From a bacterium (GTDB lineage Bacteria > Chloroflexota > Dormibacteria > UBA8260 > Bog-877), in NCBI GenBank assembly GCA_021791455.1, contig JAJYWM010000420.1, positions 1-9,760 on the forward strand: a stretch of DNA of 9,760 bases. Reading direction: 5' to 3'. This document shows, in pieces, positions 1 through 5,714 of this stretch (positions are counted from its first letter, which is position 1; each line of letters starts with the position of its first letter). The position numbers and the translations under genes are program-made. The notes under the pieces are model-generated. The model was given only the letters and a program-made list of their open reading frames with translations. It was not told where the DNA came from and ran no database searches.

Positions 1-894
1 ATGGGCGTGTCACAACCCCCATTTTCCAAGTCAGCGAGGCACTTCTGCTATCTGCCCTCAACCCTCCTACCCGACGCTATCCACTCCTTCAGGTCTGAGC
101 TGGGCAGGCCGGAGACAATCGAGGAAACGGGTGATCTGATCCGCGCTTCCGGTGGGCCAGGCGCGGCGCGAGTGGTTGACCACGAGGATCCTGGCCAGGT
201 GGCCGCTCTGGTGGCGGCCATCGACGAAATGCACGGCCGCCTAGATGTTCTGGTTAACGACATCTTCAGCGGTGATCGGTATATGCAGTGGGACAAGCCG
301 TTGTGGGAGCATGACTTGCAGGGCGGGTTGCGGATGCTCCGAATGGGCGTGCACACCCACCTGATCAACTGCCAGGCGGCCATCCCGTTGATGCTGCGAA
401 CGGCCGCTAAGCATGGCACGCGCGGCTTGGTGGTTGAGATGACCGACGGAACTGCGCAGGCCAACGCCGCGTTCCGACGCAATGTCGGGTTCTACTACGA
501 CCTGGTGAAGGCCAATGTAGAGCGGATCGTGAAAGGGCTGACCGCCGAACTTGAAGACCTGCCGGTGACGGCCGTCGGCGTCACCCCGGGCTGGCTGCGC
601 TCGGAGAGGATGCTGGAGAACTTCGGCGTCGCTGATGTCAACTGGCGTGATGCCTGCGTGCGGACTCCGGGCTTCGCGATCTCCGAGTCGCCCGCTTACG
701 TAGCCCGGGGCGTAGCAGCGCTGGCCGCAGCGGGCGATGCCGGCCGTTGGGCCGGCACGATCGTCAGCGCTCGCCAGCTGGCCGAGGCCTATGGTGTCAC
801 GGATACCGACGGCAGCAAGCCGGACTGCTGGGGCTACTTGGCAGCCTACGGCTGGGACCGTGAGGATGGCGAAGGCACTGAACGGTTCCGCTGA
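1..894 (+). CDS. SDR family oxidoreductase lacking its N-terminal cofactor-binding segment (probable 5'-truncated remnant)
   Basis: From about residue 31 the 297-residue product reads like a short-chain dehydrogenase/reductase of the type that carries an SELGRPETIEET segment. It has a DHEDP adenine-site region (60-64), NDIFSG in place of the usual NNAG (86-91), the catalytic pair Y166/K170 in YDLVK, a VTPGWLRSE loop (193-202) and a typical C-terminal half (ISESPAYVARGVAAL, then YGVTDTDGS). Residues 1-30 do not resemble the family, and the first beta-alpha unit with the Gly-rich TGxxxGxG dinucleotide-binding motif is missing. I read bases 1-95 in all three forward frames and none encodes it, so a simple frameshift does not explain the loss. 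ATG at base 1 is the only obvious start, and any ribosome site lies outside the window. An SDR without this motif should not bind NAD(P), so the gene is probably a remnant, though the rest of the frame is intact. Family assignment is firm; function and activity are doubtful. Confidence 0.75.
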   Translation: MGVSQPPFSKSARHFCYLPSTLLPDAIHSFRSELGRPETIEETGDLIRASGGPGAARVVDHEDPGQVAALVAAIDEMHGRLDVLVNDIFSGDRYMQWDKPLWEHDLQGGLRMLRMGVHTHLINCQAAIPLMLRTAAKHGTRGLVVEMTDGTAQANAAFRRNVGFYYDLVKANVERIVKGLTAELEDLPVTAVGVTPGWLRSERMLENFGVADVNWRDACVRTPGFAISESPAYVARGVAALAAAGDAGRWAGTIVSARQLAEAYGVTDTDGSKPDCWGYLAAYGWDREDGEGTERFR

Positions 895-1512
895 TGCAGT
901 GCCTCCCTGACGTACTTATTCCTCGACTTGGTGCACCTTGAGCTCCCTAATTGGGGCGTCTCGATCTTCTAGGTGTTCGCCCAAGTCCTGAAATCCGGCT
1001 AGCGCGGTGCAGGTGGCCGCCGGCTGGCGGTGGAGGATAGTGGACCGCACCTCAGCCTCTTAGGCAGCCGCCACCGCCCCCTCAAAGTCAGCCCCACTTC
1101 CGCCGAAAAACTTGGGAAGGGCGCTTCCGGCAAGGATCCACCTGCGCCAGTCTCGTTCCACCTCTCGATCGTGGTGCGGAGGCTCACCGGGCGGCAGGGT
1201 GGTCCTTCGGCAATGGGCCGCGAATGCGGACGGCGTCGCACGGCGCGGACCGAAGGTCGGGAGGATGCTGCTTCGAGCGGGGTCCGAACCTCCGCGCCCT
1301 CGAGCAAGGTCTCGAGCCGGCCCGGTGGGCGACCATCCGCGGCGGACATAGTGGAATAGACCGTGTCGCAGGTCCCGACGGTCGCAGATGGGTAGCCATC
1401 GCCGAACCAGGGGGTGCACCTGGGTTGCGGACGACCGTCCCAGAAGGCGCCGCGCGACCGGATCATCCGGTCTCCTGCCAAAATACGGTTCGATCGGACT
1501 TGGGAGGCAACC
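895..1512. other. Gene-poor stretch, no convincing coding region or RNA gene
   Basis: About 620 bases between the truncated SDR and the small gene at 1513. Open frames exist on both strands (for example 1030-1359 on + and 1060-1689 on -), as expected at this GC content. Their translations are rich in Arg, Pro, Ser and Gly, show no domain I recognise, and the minus-strand ones run antisense through the better-supported gene at 1513. I saw no tRNA cloverleaf and no stem followed by a T-run after the stop at 894. The only structured element is the inverted repeat at 1456-1472. The stretch could be decayed coding DNA continuous with the truncated SDR. Confidence 0.5.
1456..1472. promoter_or_regulatory. 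17-base perfect inverted repeat, operator candidate
   Basis: The sequence GACCGGAT-C-ATCCGGTC has two perfect 8-base arms around one central base. It ends 40 bases before the ATG at 1513. A TACGGT hexamer (1484-1489), matching a loose TANNNT -10 box, lies 11 bases downstream, so the palindrome would overlap the -35 position of that promoter. This is where a dimeric repressor would be expected to bind (inference). No regulator gene lies nearby. In GC-rich DNA an 8-base-arm repeat can occur by chance roughly once per window, so position is the main argument. Confidence 0.35.
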
Positions 1513-1731
1513 ATGGACGCCAACACCTTCGACCCTGACCAGGTGGCAGCCTGGCTGCGAGAGTCGGACTCGGAAGCCGCGCTGGAGGCGCGCTTCGAAG
1601 TCTTCATGGACGAGCTGGAGGTGCATGCCAGCCCAGCCTTCGGGGAGGGCAAGTTTCCCGAGGTGAATCGCGCAGCCAAGGCGCTCCAAGCGGCGCTTGA
1701 GGCAGCGTTCGCCTCCGAGGAACCGCGCTGA
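1513..1731 (+). CDS. Small acidic hypothetical protein, 72 residues
   Basis: I do not recognise this protein. It begins MDANTFDPDQVAAWL, is acidic in its first half (D/E-rich around ESDSEAALEARFEVFMDELE) and looks mainly helical, with Ala- and Glu-rich helices at each end (ALEARFEVFMDEL and RAAKALQAALEAAFASEE). There is no signal peptide or membrane segment. The start is well supported: GGGAGG at 1502-1507 lies 5 bases before ATG 1513. The stop TGA overlaps the next ATG by one base (TGATG), so the two small genes are very likely translated together. A possible -10 (TACGGT, 1484-1489) and the palindrome at 1456-1472 lie just upstream. The pairing of an acidic and a basic small protein is suggestive, but nothing in the sequence identifies a toxin, an antitoxin or a complex. 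Confidence 0.65.
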   Translation: MDANTFDPDQVAAWLRESDSEAALEARFEVFMDELEVHASPAFGEGKFPEVNRAAKALQAALEAAFASEEPR

Positions 1732-1913
1732 TGTCCCGCAGCCTCACCAGCGAGCTCTACCGCGCAGCCCGGCTTTCGGCCTCGGCCAGGGCCGTGCGCC
1801 GGAGCTTGGAGACCGGCGATCCCAAGTACGTGGCACGACGGGCTCGCAACATCGCCGTCGGCAGGACCCTGGCCCGCGCCGGAGTGTGGAGGATGCTCTG
1901 GGGCAAGTGGTAG
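1731..1913 (+). CDS. Small basic conserved hypothetical protein, 60 residues
   Basis: The protein is strongly basic and Arg/Ala-rich (MSRSLTSELYRAARLSASAR at the start). The core GDPKYVARRARNIAVGRTLARAG and the aromatic C-terminal end VWRMLWGKW resemble small hypothetical proteins I recall from high-GC Gram-positive genomes, with the pattern GDP-x-x-(I/V)-ARR-(A/V)-(K/R)-N and a final WR-x-LW. I know of no function for that group. The ATG at 1731 overlaps the stop of the preceding gene (TGATG), and GAGGA (1717-1721) is a plausible ribosome site 9 bases upstream. The amphipathic basic helices and Trp-rich end could bind nucleic acid or a membrane surface (inference only). No terminator with a T-run follows. 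Confidence 0.6.
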   Translation: MSRSLTSELYRAARLSASARAVRRSLETGDPKYVARRARNIAVGRTLARAGVWRMLWGKW

Positions 1914-2100
1914 CCGGACCTTCGGGGAGTTAGCCGTCCAGGGTCCCAGAGTGCTGGCCCCGAGATCGGCCGATCCGGAAGCCGCCGCGGACGGGACACA
2001 CCGACCTCGGCGAGCTTCCTGCGGCCGCTAGCGGTGTCGACCCGGGCTGAGTCGGGCCAGGTGGAACTCCGGCAGACCTGACTCCGTGGCGCCCGGCGGC
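1914..2100. other. Convergent intergenic gap with short palindromes
   Basis: This is the 187-base gap between the stops of the 60-residue gene and the minus-strand PLP enzyme. It contains GATCGGCCGATC (1964-1975) and CCGCTAGCGG (2025-2034), both perfect palindromes, and a weak CCCG/CGGG stem at 2041-2056. None is followed by a T-run on either strand, so no intrinsic terminator can be claimed. No coding sequence is seen. Confidence 0.35.
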
Positions 2101-3312
2101 TCAGATGCCCTGGAGCCCCGAGATCAGGCGGTCCACATCCGAGTGGTCGTTGTAGTGCGCCAATCCGGCGCGGACCGCCCCCTGAGGCTCAAGGCCCAGC
2201 GCCTTGGTGATCTCATAGGCGTAGTTGTCCCCGCTCCAGACATTGACACCCTGTGCCGCCAGGCGGGACGCGACCTCGTCTGGGCTGTGTCCCGCGACGG
2301 TGAAGTAGGCCGTTGGAGCGCGCCGCACGGCACGGCCGAAAACGGTGATCCCGGGGATCTCCAACAGCGCATCCAGCAGGACTTTGAACAGGCGCTCCTC
2401 ACTCGCCTCAAGGGCGGCCATGGCCCGGATGATCCGCTGGCGGCGAGACCCCGAGCTGGGGCCTACAAGGCCCGCCAGATGGTCGACCGCGGCCGCCACG
2501 CCGGCGTAGTCGGCGAGCGGTGGCGTCCCCAGTTGGAAGCGGTCGGGAACCTCGTTGCTGGCAGGCAGCAGCTTGTCCGGCCGATAGCGGTCGAGTAGGG
2601 ACGGTGAGGCGACTAGGGCAGCCACATGAGGACCACACCACTTGTACGCCGAGGTGACGTAGAAGTCCGCGCCCAGGTCCTTGACGTCCACTGGCATGTG
2701 GGGGGTGGCATGCACCCCGTCCACGTAGGTTAGGGCGCCCTCAGCGTGGGCGATGGCGGTGATCCGGCTGACGTCAGGGCGAGTGCCCAGAACGTTGCTG
2801 GCGGCGGTCACCGCCACCAGCCGTGTCCGAGGGCCGACCAGGTGCTCGTACTGGTCAACAGGGAGCTCGCCGGTGGCGAGGTCAACCTCGGCCACCCGCA
2901 CCGTGGCCCCGGCCCGGGCGGCGGCTTGAACCCAAGGGCGGAAGTTGCCGTCATGCTCCAGCCGCGAGATGACGATCTCGTCCCCGGGCGACCACTCGCT
3001 CGCCAGCAATTGGGAAAACTTATAGGTCAGCGAGGTCATGCTGGGGCCCATCACAACCCCTTGTGGATCCCCTCCGACCAAGTCGGCCACGGCCTGTCGG
3101 CACTCGGAGATCAGGCGGTTGGAGTGCTGGCTGGCGGGAAAGAAGCCGTCGGTGTTGCTGAGACCCTGGCGATAGGCGCCGGCGATGGCCGAGATCACCG
3201 ACTCCGGGGTCTGGGTCCCCGCGGCGGCGTCGAGGTAGGCGCGGCCGTCCGCCAGAGCTGGGAAGTGCGCCCGGATGGCGCGCGTGTCTAGGTCTGCAAT
3301 CTCGCTACTCAT
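2101..3312 (-). CDS. Cysteine desulfurase-like PLP enzyme (class V aminotransferase fold, VC1184 subfamily)
   Basis: The 403-residue product has the fold-type I PLP architecture of class V aminotransferases: LDAAAGTQ (28-34), H120 in LEHDGN expected to stack on the cofactor ring, N173 in ASNVLGT, D198 and H201 in VDGVHATPH (D198 pairs with the pyridine nitrogen), and Schiff-base lysine K224 in SAYKWCGPH. GTPPLADYAG (262-271) and R381 in RAGLAHYN match the carboxylate-binding end of the family. The C-terminal motif that carries the desulfurase cysteine (GHHC or GSAC type) reads GLAHYN here, and the only cysteines are C71 and C226. This matches the VC1184/TIGR01976 subfamily, known to lack that cysteine and of unknown reaction. 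Sulfur transfer from cysteine is therefore not supported; a lyase, aminotransferase or epimerase role is possible. ATG at 3312 is chosen because GGGGAGG lies 3 bases upstream and the family N-terminus begins there; an open extension to 3453 is low-complexity. It is divergent from folE. Confidence 0.88.
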   Translation of the reverse strand: MSSEIADLDTRAIRAHFPALADGRAYLDAAAGTQTPESVISAIAGAYRQGLSNTDGFFPASQHSNRLISECRQAVADLVGGDPQGVVMGPSMTSLTYKFSQLLASEWSPGDEIVISRLEHDGNFRPWVQAAARAGATVRVAEVDLATGELPVDQYEHLVGPRTRLVAVTAASNVLGTRPDVSRITAIAHAEGALTYVDGVHATPHMPVDVKDLGADFYVTSAYKWCGPHVAALVASPSLLDRYRPDKLLPASNEVPDRFQLGTPPLADYAGVAAAVDHLAGLVGPSSGSRRQRIIRAMAALEASEERLFKVLLDALLEIPGITVFGRAVRRAPTAYFTVAGHSPDEVASRLAAQGVNVWSGDNYAYEITKALGLEPQGAVRAGLAHYNDHSDVDRLISGLQGI

Positions 3313-3347
3313 CGGCCTCCCCGGCAATACCGTGACCTCTCGCCTCA

Positions 3348-3353
3348 ATTCTA
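3348..3353 (-). promoter_or_regulatory. Candidate -10 box for the PLP enzyme gene
   Basis: On the minus strand the hexamer TAGAAT lies 35 bases upstream of the ATG at 3312, giving a predicted leader of about 29 bases that contains the GGGGAGG ribosome site. No good -35 is present (GAAAGA at 17-base spacing). The same octamer CCTAGAAT occurs on the + strand at 3453-3460 ahead of folE, which supports both as real -10 regions. Confidence 0.45.
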
Positions 3354-3378
3354 GGAGGCCGCGATCTTGCTCTTTCTC

Positions 3379-3401
3379 TCCCGGGTGGCCCGTTCCCGGG
3401 A
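3379..3401. promoter_or_regulatory. Inverted repeat in the divergent promoter region, operator candidate
   Basis: TCCCGGG (3379-3385) and CCCGGGA (3395-3401) form perfect 7-base arms around a 9-base spacer. The element lies between the two candidate -10 boxes, upstream of the minus-strand promoter and about 54 bases before the + strand one. This suits a shared regulator of both directions (inference). CCCGGG is common in this window, so chance is not excluded. Confidence 0.3.
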
Positions 3402-3454
3402 CGGATTGGGAGCGGGCCGATTGGCTGGCGGGGGAGGTGGCCGCAGCTGACACC

Positions 3455-3460
3455 TAGAAT
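3455..3460 (+). promoter_or_regulatory. folE: Candidate -10 box for the folE operon
   Basis: TAGAAT on the + strand, in the same CCTAGAAT context as the opposing box at 3348-3353. Transcription would begin near 3467 and leave a leader of about 66 bases before the GTG at 3533. No clear -35 is seen at 16-18 bases; TTGGCT at 3421-3426 is too far upstream. Confidence 0.4.
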
Positions 3461-3467
3461 CGCTGTT

Positions 3468-3499
3468 GGAGGTGGACCTCTGGCCGGTGCTTGCCGGCC
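3468..3499 (+). promoter_or_regulatory. Tandem hairpins in the predicted folE leader
   Basis: Two adjacent stems lie in the predicted 5' leader. GAGG/CCTC (3469-3472 with 3477-3480) closes a 4-base loop. One base later GGCCGG (3482-3487) pairs with CCGGCC (3494-3499); with an added T-G pair this leaves a 4-base loop. The first stem hides an upstream GGAGG. Both lie before the functional GGGAG at 3522-3526. They match no riboswitch class I recognise and may only stabilise the leader. Confidence 0.3.
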
Positions 3500-3532
3500 G
3501 TGCCAGATCGCTCGCGGAGTTGGGAGTCTCAC

Positions 3533-4189
3533 GTGGAATTGGAGCTAGACGACGACCTGGGCGAAGTGCCGTCGACCGGAGGCGTGCGTGCGCTGAGCCC
3601 GGCGCGGTGGGCAGAGCTCGAGGCCCACTCCGCCGCCATTCTCTCGGGCCTGGGGCTCGACCTCGACACCCCCGCGACCAGGGACACCCCCCGCCGTTTT
3701 CTGCGCGCCCTGTATGACGCCACCTCCGGTTACGATGGCGACCCCAAGCTGCTCACGGTGTTCGCCACCGAGTGCCGCGGCGGTGCGGACTGCCGCATCA
3801 GCCAGATCATCGAGGGGCCGGTCCCCTTCTTCGCCGTCTGCGAGCACCATGCGCTGCCCTTCCATGGGACGGCCCATGTGGCCTACATCGCCCACGAGCA
3901 CATCGTCGGCCTGTCCAAGCTGACCCGTCTGGTGCAGGTCTACAGCCGCCGCTTCACTGTGCAGGAGAGGATTGGTCAGGAGATCGCCGACTGGATGGTC
4001 GACCATCTCCAGCCTCACGGGGTCGCGGTCCACCTGGAGGCGGCCCACCTCTGCACCCAGATGCGGGGGGTGCGCGATGACCGCACCCGAACCGCAACCA
4101 CCTTCTGGCGCGGGGCCTACGAGACAGATCCGGAGCTGCGCAATGACTTCATGGGGACGGTGTGGCAGCACCATCAGACCCACCCCTGA
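3533..4189 (+). CDS. folE: GTP cyclohydrolase I
   Basis: This enzyme converts GTP to 7,8-dihydroneopterin triphosphate plus formate, the entry step to folate and other pterins. The 218-residue product carries the full signature. Zinc ligands C103 and H106 lie in CEHH, with H105 the catalytic histidine (E. coli C110/H113/H112), and the third ligand C174 is in HLCTQMRGVR (E. coli C181). VGLSKLTRLV (125-134) contains the conserved lysine K129, and VQER (143-146) matches E. coli Q151/E152. ATRDTPRRFLRALYD (48-62) is the usual N-terminal helix. The segment ECRGGADCRISQIIEGPVPFF before CEHH differs from the E. coli type and fits a variant I associate with high-GC bacteria. GTG 3533 is chosen because GGGAG (3522-3526) sits 6 bases before it; TTG at 3491 has no close ribosome site. 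Its last 28 bases overlap the next gene, implying translational coupling with two reductases. Confidence 0.94.
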   Translation: MELELDDDLGEVPSTGGVRALSPARWAELEAHSAAILSGLGLDLDTPATRDTPRRFLRALYDATSGYDGDPKLLTVFATECRGGADCRISQIIEGPVPFFAVCEHHALPFHGTAHVAYIAHEHIVGLSKLTRLVQVYSRRFTVQERIGQEIADWMVDHLQPHGVAVHLEAAHLCTQMRGVRDDRTRTATTFWRGAYETDPELRNDFMGTVWQHHQTHP

Positions 4190-4845
4190 CGGTGGTGGGG
4201 GGCGCCTCGGGCGCCCTGGGCCGCGCGGTGGTGCTGGAGCTTCGCCGGATGGGGCATCGGGTGGTGGCCCTGGGGCGCGCCGCAGCTGACGTCCCCGGTG
4301 CCCGCCGGACGCTGGTCGCCGACCTGGCGGAGCGGGAGGGTGCCGAGGCCGCGTTCCGGGAGGTCGGTTCCATGGGAGAGGTGGGGGCGCTGGTCAACGT
4401 GGCCGGCGGATTCGTCCCGGGTACGGTGGTCCAGGGGCCAGAAAGCGCACTCCGCGAGATGCTGGCCAAGAACCTGGAGACGGCGTGGTGGAGCTGCCGG
4501 GCGGCGGCCCCGCTCCTGGCCCGGCACGGTGGCGGGGCCATCGTCAACGTGGCGTCGAGATCTGCGGTTGGCCCGGGGGGCGGTGCTGCCGCCTACGCCA
4601 TCTCCAAGGCCGCCGTCCTGCGGCTCACTGAGGTACTGGCCGCGGAGCTGGCGGCGTCCAGAGTGCGGGTGAACGCGATCCTGCCGGGAGTGATCGACAC
4701 GGCGGCCAACCGCGAAGCGATGCCCCCCGGTCGGCTGGCAGCAGCGGTGCCAGCAGAGGACATCGCCGCGGTGATCGCCTTCCTGATCTCGGATGCCGCC
4801 TGGCCGATCAGCGGGGCCCTCATCCCGACCTACGGCTGGAGCTGA
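4162..4845 (+). CDS. SDR family NAD(P)-dependent reductase in the folE operon
   Basis: This is a classical SDR of 227 residues. The Gly-rich cofactor loop is GGASGALG (13-20), with Gly where Thr usually begins TGxxxGxG. NVAG is at 79-82, the helix-4 Asn at N104, the catalytic Ser in NVASRS (129-134), Y145 and K149 in YAISK, and LPGVIDT (174-180) follows. An Arg after the second strand (GRA, 38-40) hints at NADP(H) preference, weakly. Starting at GTG 4162 gives a 28-base overlap with folE. It is preferred because GGGGA (4153-4157) precedes it and because the later GTGs at 4192 and 4195 would remove the first beta strand. The family alone does not give the substrate. Next to GTP cyclohydrolase I, a carbonyl reduction on a pterin side chain (as by sepiapterin or pteridine reductases, also SDRs) is a reasonable inference. 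Confidence 0.88.
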   Translation: MAAPSDPPLTVVGGASGALGRAVVLELRRMGHRVVALGRAAADVPGARRTLVADLAEREGAEAAFREVGSMGEVGALVNVAGGFVPGTVVQGPESALREMLAKNLETAWWSCRAAAPLLARHGGGAIVNVASRSAVGPGGGAAAYAISKAAVLRLTEVLAAELAASRVRVNAILPGVIDTAANREAMPPGRLAAAVPAEDIAAVIAFLISDAAWPISGALIPTYGWS

Positions 4846-4849
4846 TCAC

Positions 4850-5698
4850 TTGGGGCCGCTGGAGGTCCTGCAGGAGGCCGTCGACGAGGGGCGGGTGGAG
4901 ACGCCGGCCGTCCTAAGGGAGCTTTACGGGGGCCAGCTCGAGCTCCGGCCCCCGCTCGTCTTCGCCAACTTTGTGTCGTCCCTGGACGGGGTGGTAGACA
5001 TACCGGGCACCGGCAGGGTGGGGCGCGTCCTCAGCGGGGACAGTGAGGGGGACAGGTTCGTCATGGGCTTGCTGCGGGCCTCTGCTGACGCGGTCCTGAT
5101 CGGAGCCGGAACGCTTCGTGCCAGCCCCAGCTCCACATGGACGCCTGAGCAAGCATTCCCGGAGCAGGCGCAGGCCTTCCGGGAGCTGCGGCTGCGAAGG
5201 GGTCTTGCCTCCCGCCCCCGAGTGGTGGTGGCCTCGGCGAGCGGGGACCTGAGCCCGTCCCACCCCGGTCTCCAGGGAGCCTTGGTGGTGACCGGGGAGA
5301 CGGGTGCCGGCCACCTGCCCGAGAAGCTGGACGCCGAGGTGCTGATCGTGCCGGAGGGACCCTCCGGGCTGGATCTCCGCGCCATGCTGCGAGAGGTCGT
5401 GCAGATGGGCCATCGGACCATCCTCAGTGAGGCCGGACCCAGCGTCACGGGGAGGCTGCTGGCGCGGGGGCTCCTGGGTGAGCTGTTTCTGACTCTCTCG
5501 CCGCTCCTGGGCGGTTGGCCCCCGGGCGGGGGCCGTCGGGGACTCGTCGGCGAGACGGAACTACTCCCCCGCGTGAGCTTGGGCGGCCAGCTGGTGTCGG
5601 TTCGCCGCCAGGGGTCGCACCTCTTCCTTCGCTACCGTCTCCCGGGTGCGGGACCCGGGTTGCCCGGGGTGGTCAACGAGGAGCCCCCGCCCGGGTGA
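4850..5698 (+). CDS. RibD C-terminal/DHFR-like reductase (pyrimidine reductase family)
   Basis: The 282-residue product has the RibD_C (dihydrofolate reductase-like) domain. FANFVSSLDGVVD (38-50) is the first strand and substrate loop. LLRASADAVLIGAGTLR (74-90) is the hallmark helix-strand-GAGT segment. RPRVVVAS (122-129) is followed by ILSEAGPSVTGRLLARGL (191-208), the usual E-(G/A)-GP nucleotide-binding motif, and ELFLTLSPLLGG (211-222). No deaminase domain is present, so it is a stand-alone reductase. Known relatives reduce the ribosylamino-pyrimidine of riboflavin synthesis or can substitute for DHFR. TTG 4850 is preferred because GGAG (4838-4841) lies 8 bases upstream and only 4 bases separate it from the SDR stop. 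An ATG at 4793 would add a low-complexity 19-residue leader inside the SDR and has no ribosome site. Its last 26 bases overlap the convergent gene. A role in reducing a pterin or pyrimidine made downstream of FolE is inferred. Confidence 0.85.
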   Translation: MGPLEVLQEAVDEGRVETPAVLRELYGGQLELRPPLVFANFVSSLDGVVDIPGTGRVGRVLSGDSEGDRFVMGLLRASADAVLIGAGTLRASPSSTWTPEQAFPEQAQAFRELRLRRGLASRPRVVVASASGDLSPSHPGLQGALVVTGETGAGHLPEKLDAEVLIVPEGPSGLDLRAMLREVVQMGHRTILSEAGPSVTGRLLARGLLGELFLTLSPLLGGWPPGGGRRGLVGETELLPRVSLGGQLVSVRRQGSHLFLRYRLPGAGPGLPGVVNEEPPPG

Positions 5699-5714
5699 AT
5701 CCGACAGGCCCGGG
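5641..5714. repeat. Cluster of five CCCGGG palindromes at the convergent gene ends
   Basis: CCCGGG occurs at 5641, 5654, 5663, 5690 and 5709, spanning the two overlapping stop codons (- strand stop at 5673, + strand stop at 5698). Any two copies can pair into a GC-only stem. No T-run follows on either strand, so this is not a canonical intrinsic terminator. It might still slow or end transcription from both sides. Confidence 0.3.

Noticed and set aside
1299..1316. Two CTCGAG palindromes 12 bases apart, considered as a possible stem or tRNA arm
   Set aside because: No cloverleaf, CCA or second stem could be built around them; they are isolated 6-base palindromes.
1060..1689. 209-codon open frame on the - strand (and a 226-codon one at 999-1679)
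   Set aside because: Both run antisense through the small gene at 1513, which has a good ribosome site and coupled partner. Their translations are Arg/Pro/Ser-rich with no recognisable fold.
1964..1975. GATCGGCCGATC palindrome as a terminator or attachment site
   Set aside because: It has no T-run on either side, no partner copy was noticed elsewhere, and 12-base palindromes are expected by chance at this GC content.
2086..2598. 170-codon + strand frame, and a 181-codon one at 2746-3291
   Set aside because: Both are antisense to the PLP enzyme, whose catalytic residues are all visible on the other strand.
3313..3453. 47-residue N-terminal extension of the PLP enzyme
   Set aside because: It is low-complexity, runs through the candidate -10 and the inverted repeat, and the ATG at 3312 has a GGGGAGG site and matches where the family begins.
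3491..3532. TTG start adding 14 residues to folE
   Set aside because: The nearest GGAGG is about 17 bases upstream and the TTG lies within a predicted hairpin. GTG 3533 has GGGAG at 6-base spacing.
3545..4183. 212-codon - strand frame
   Set aside because: Antisense shadow of GTP cyclohydrolase I.
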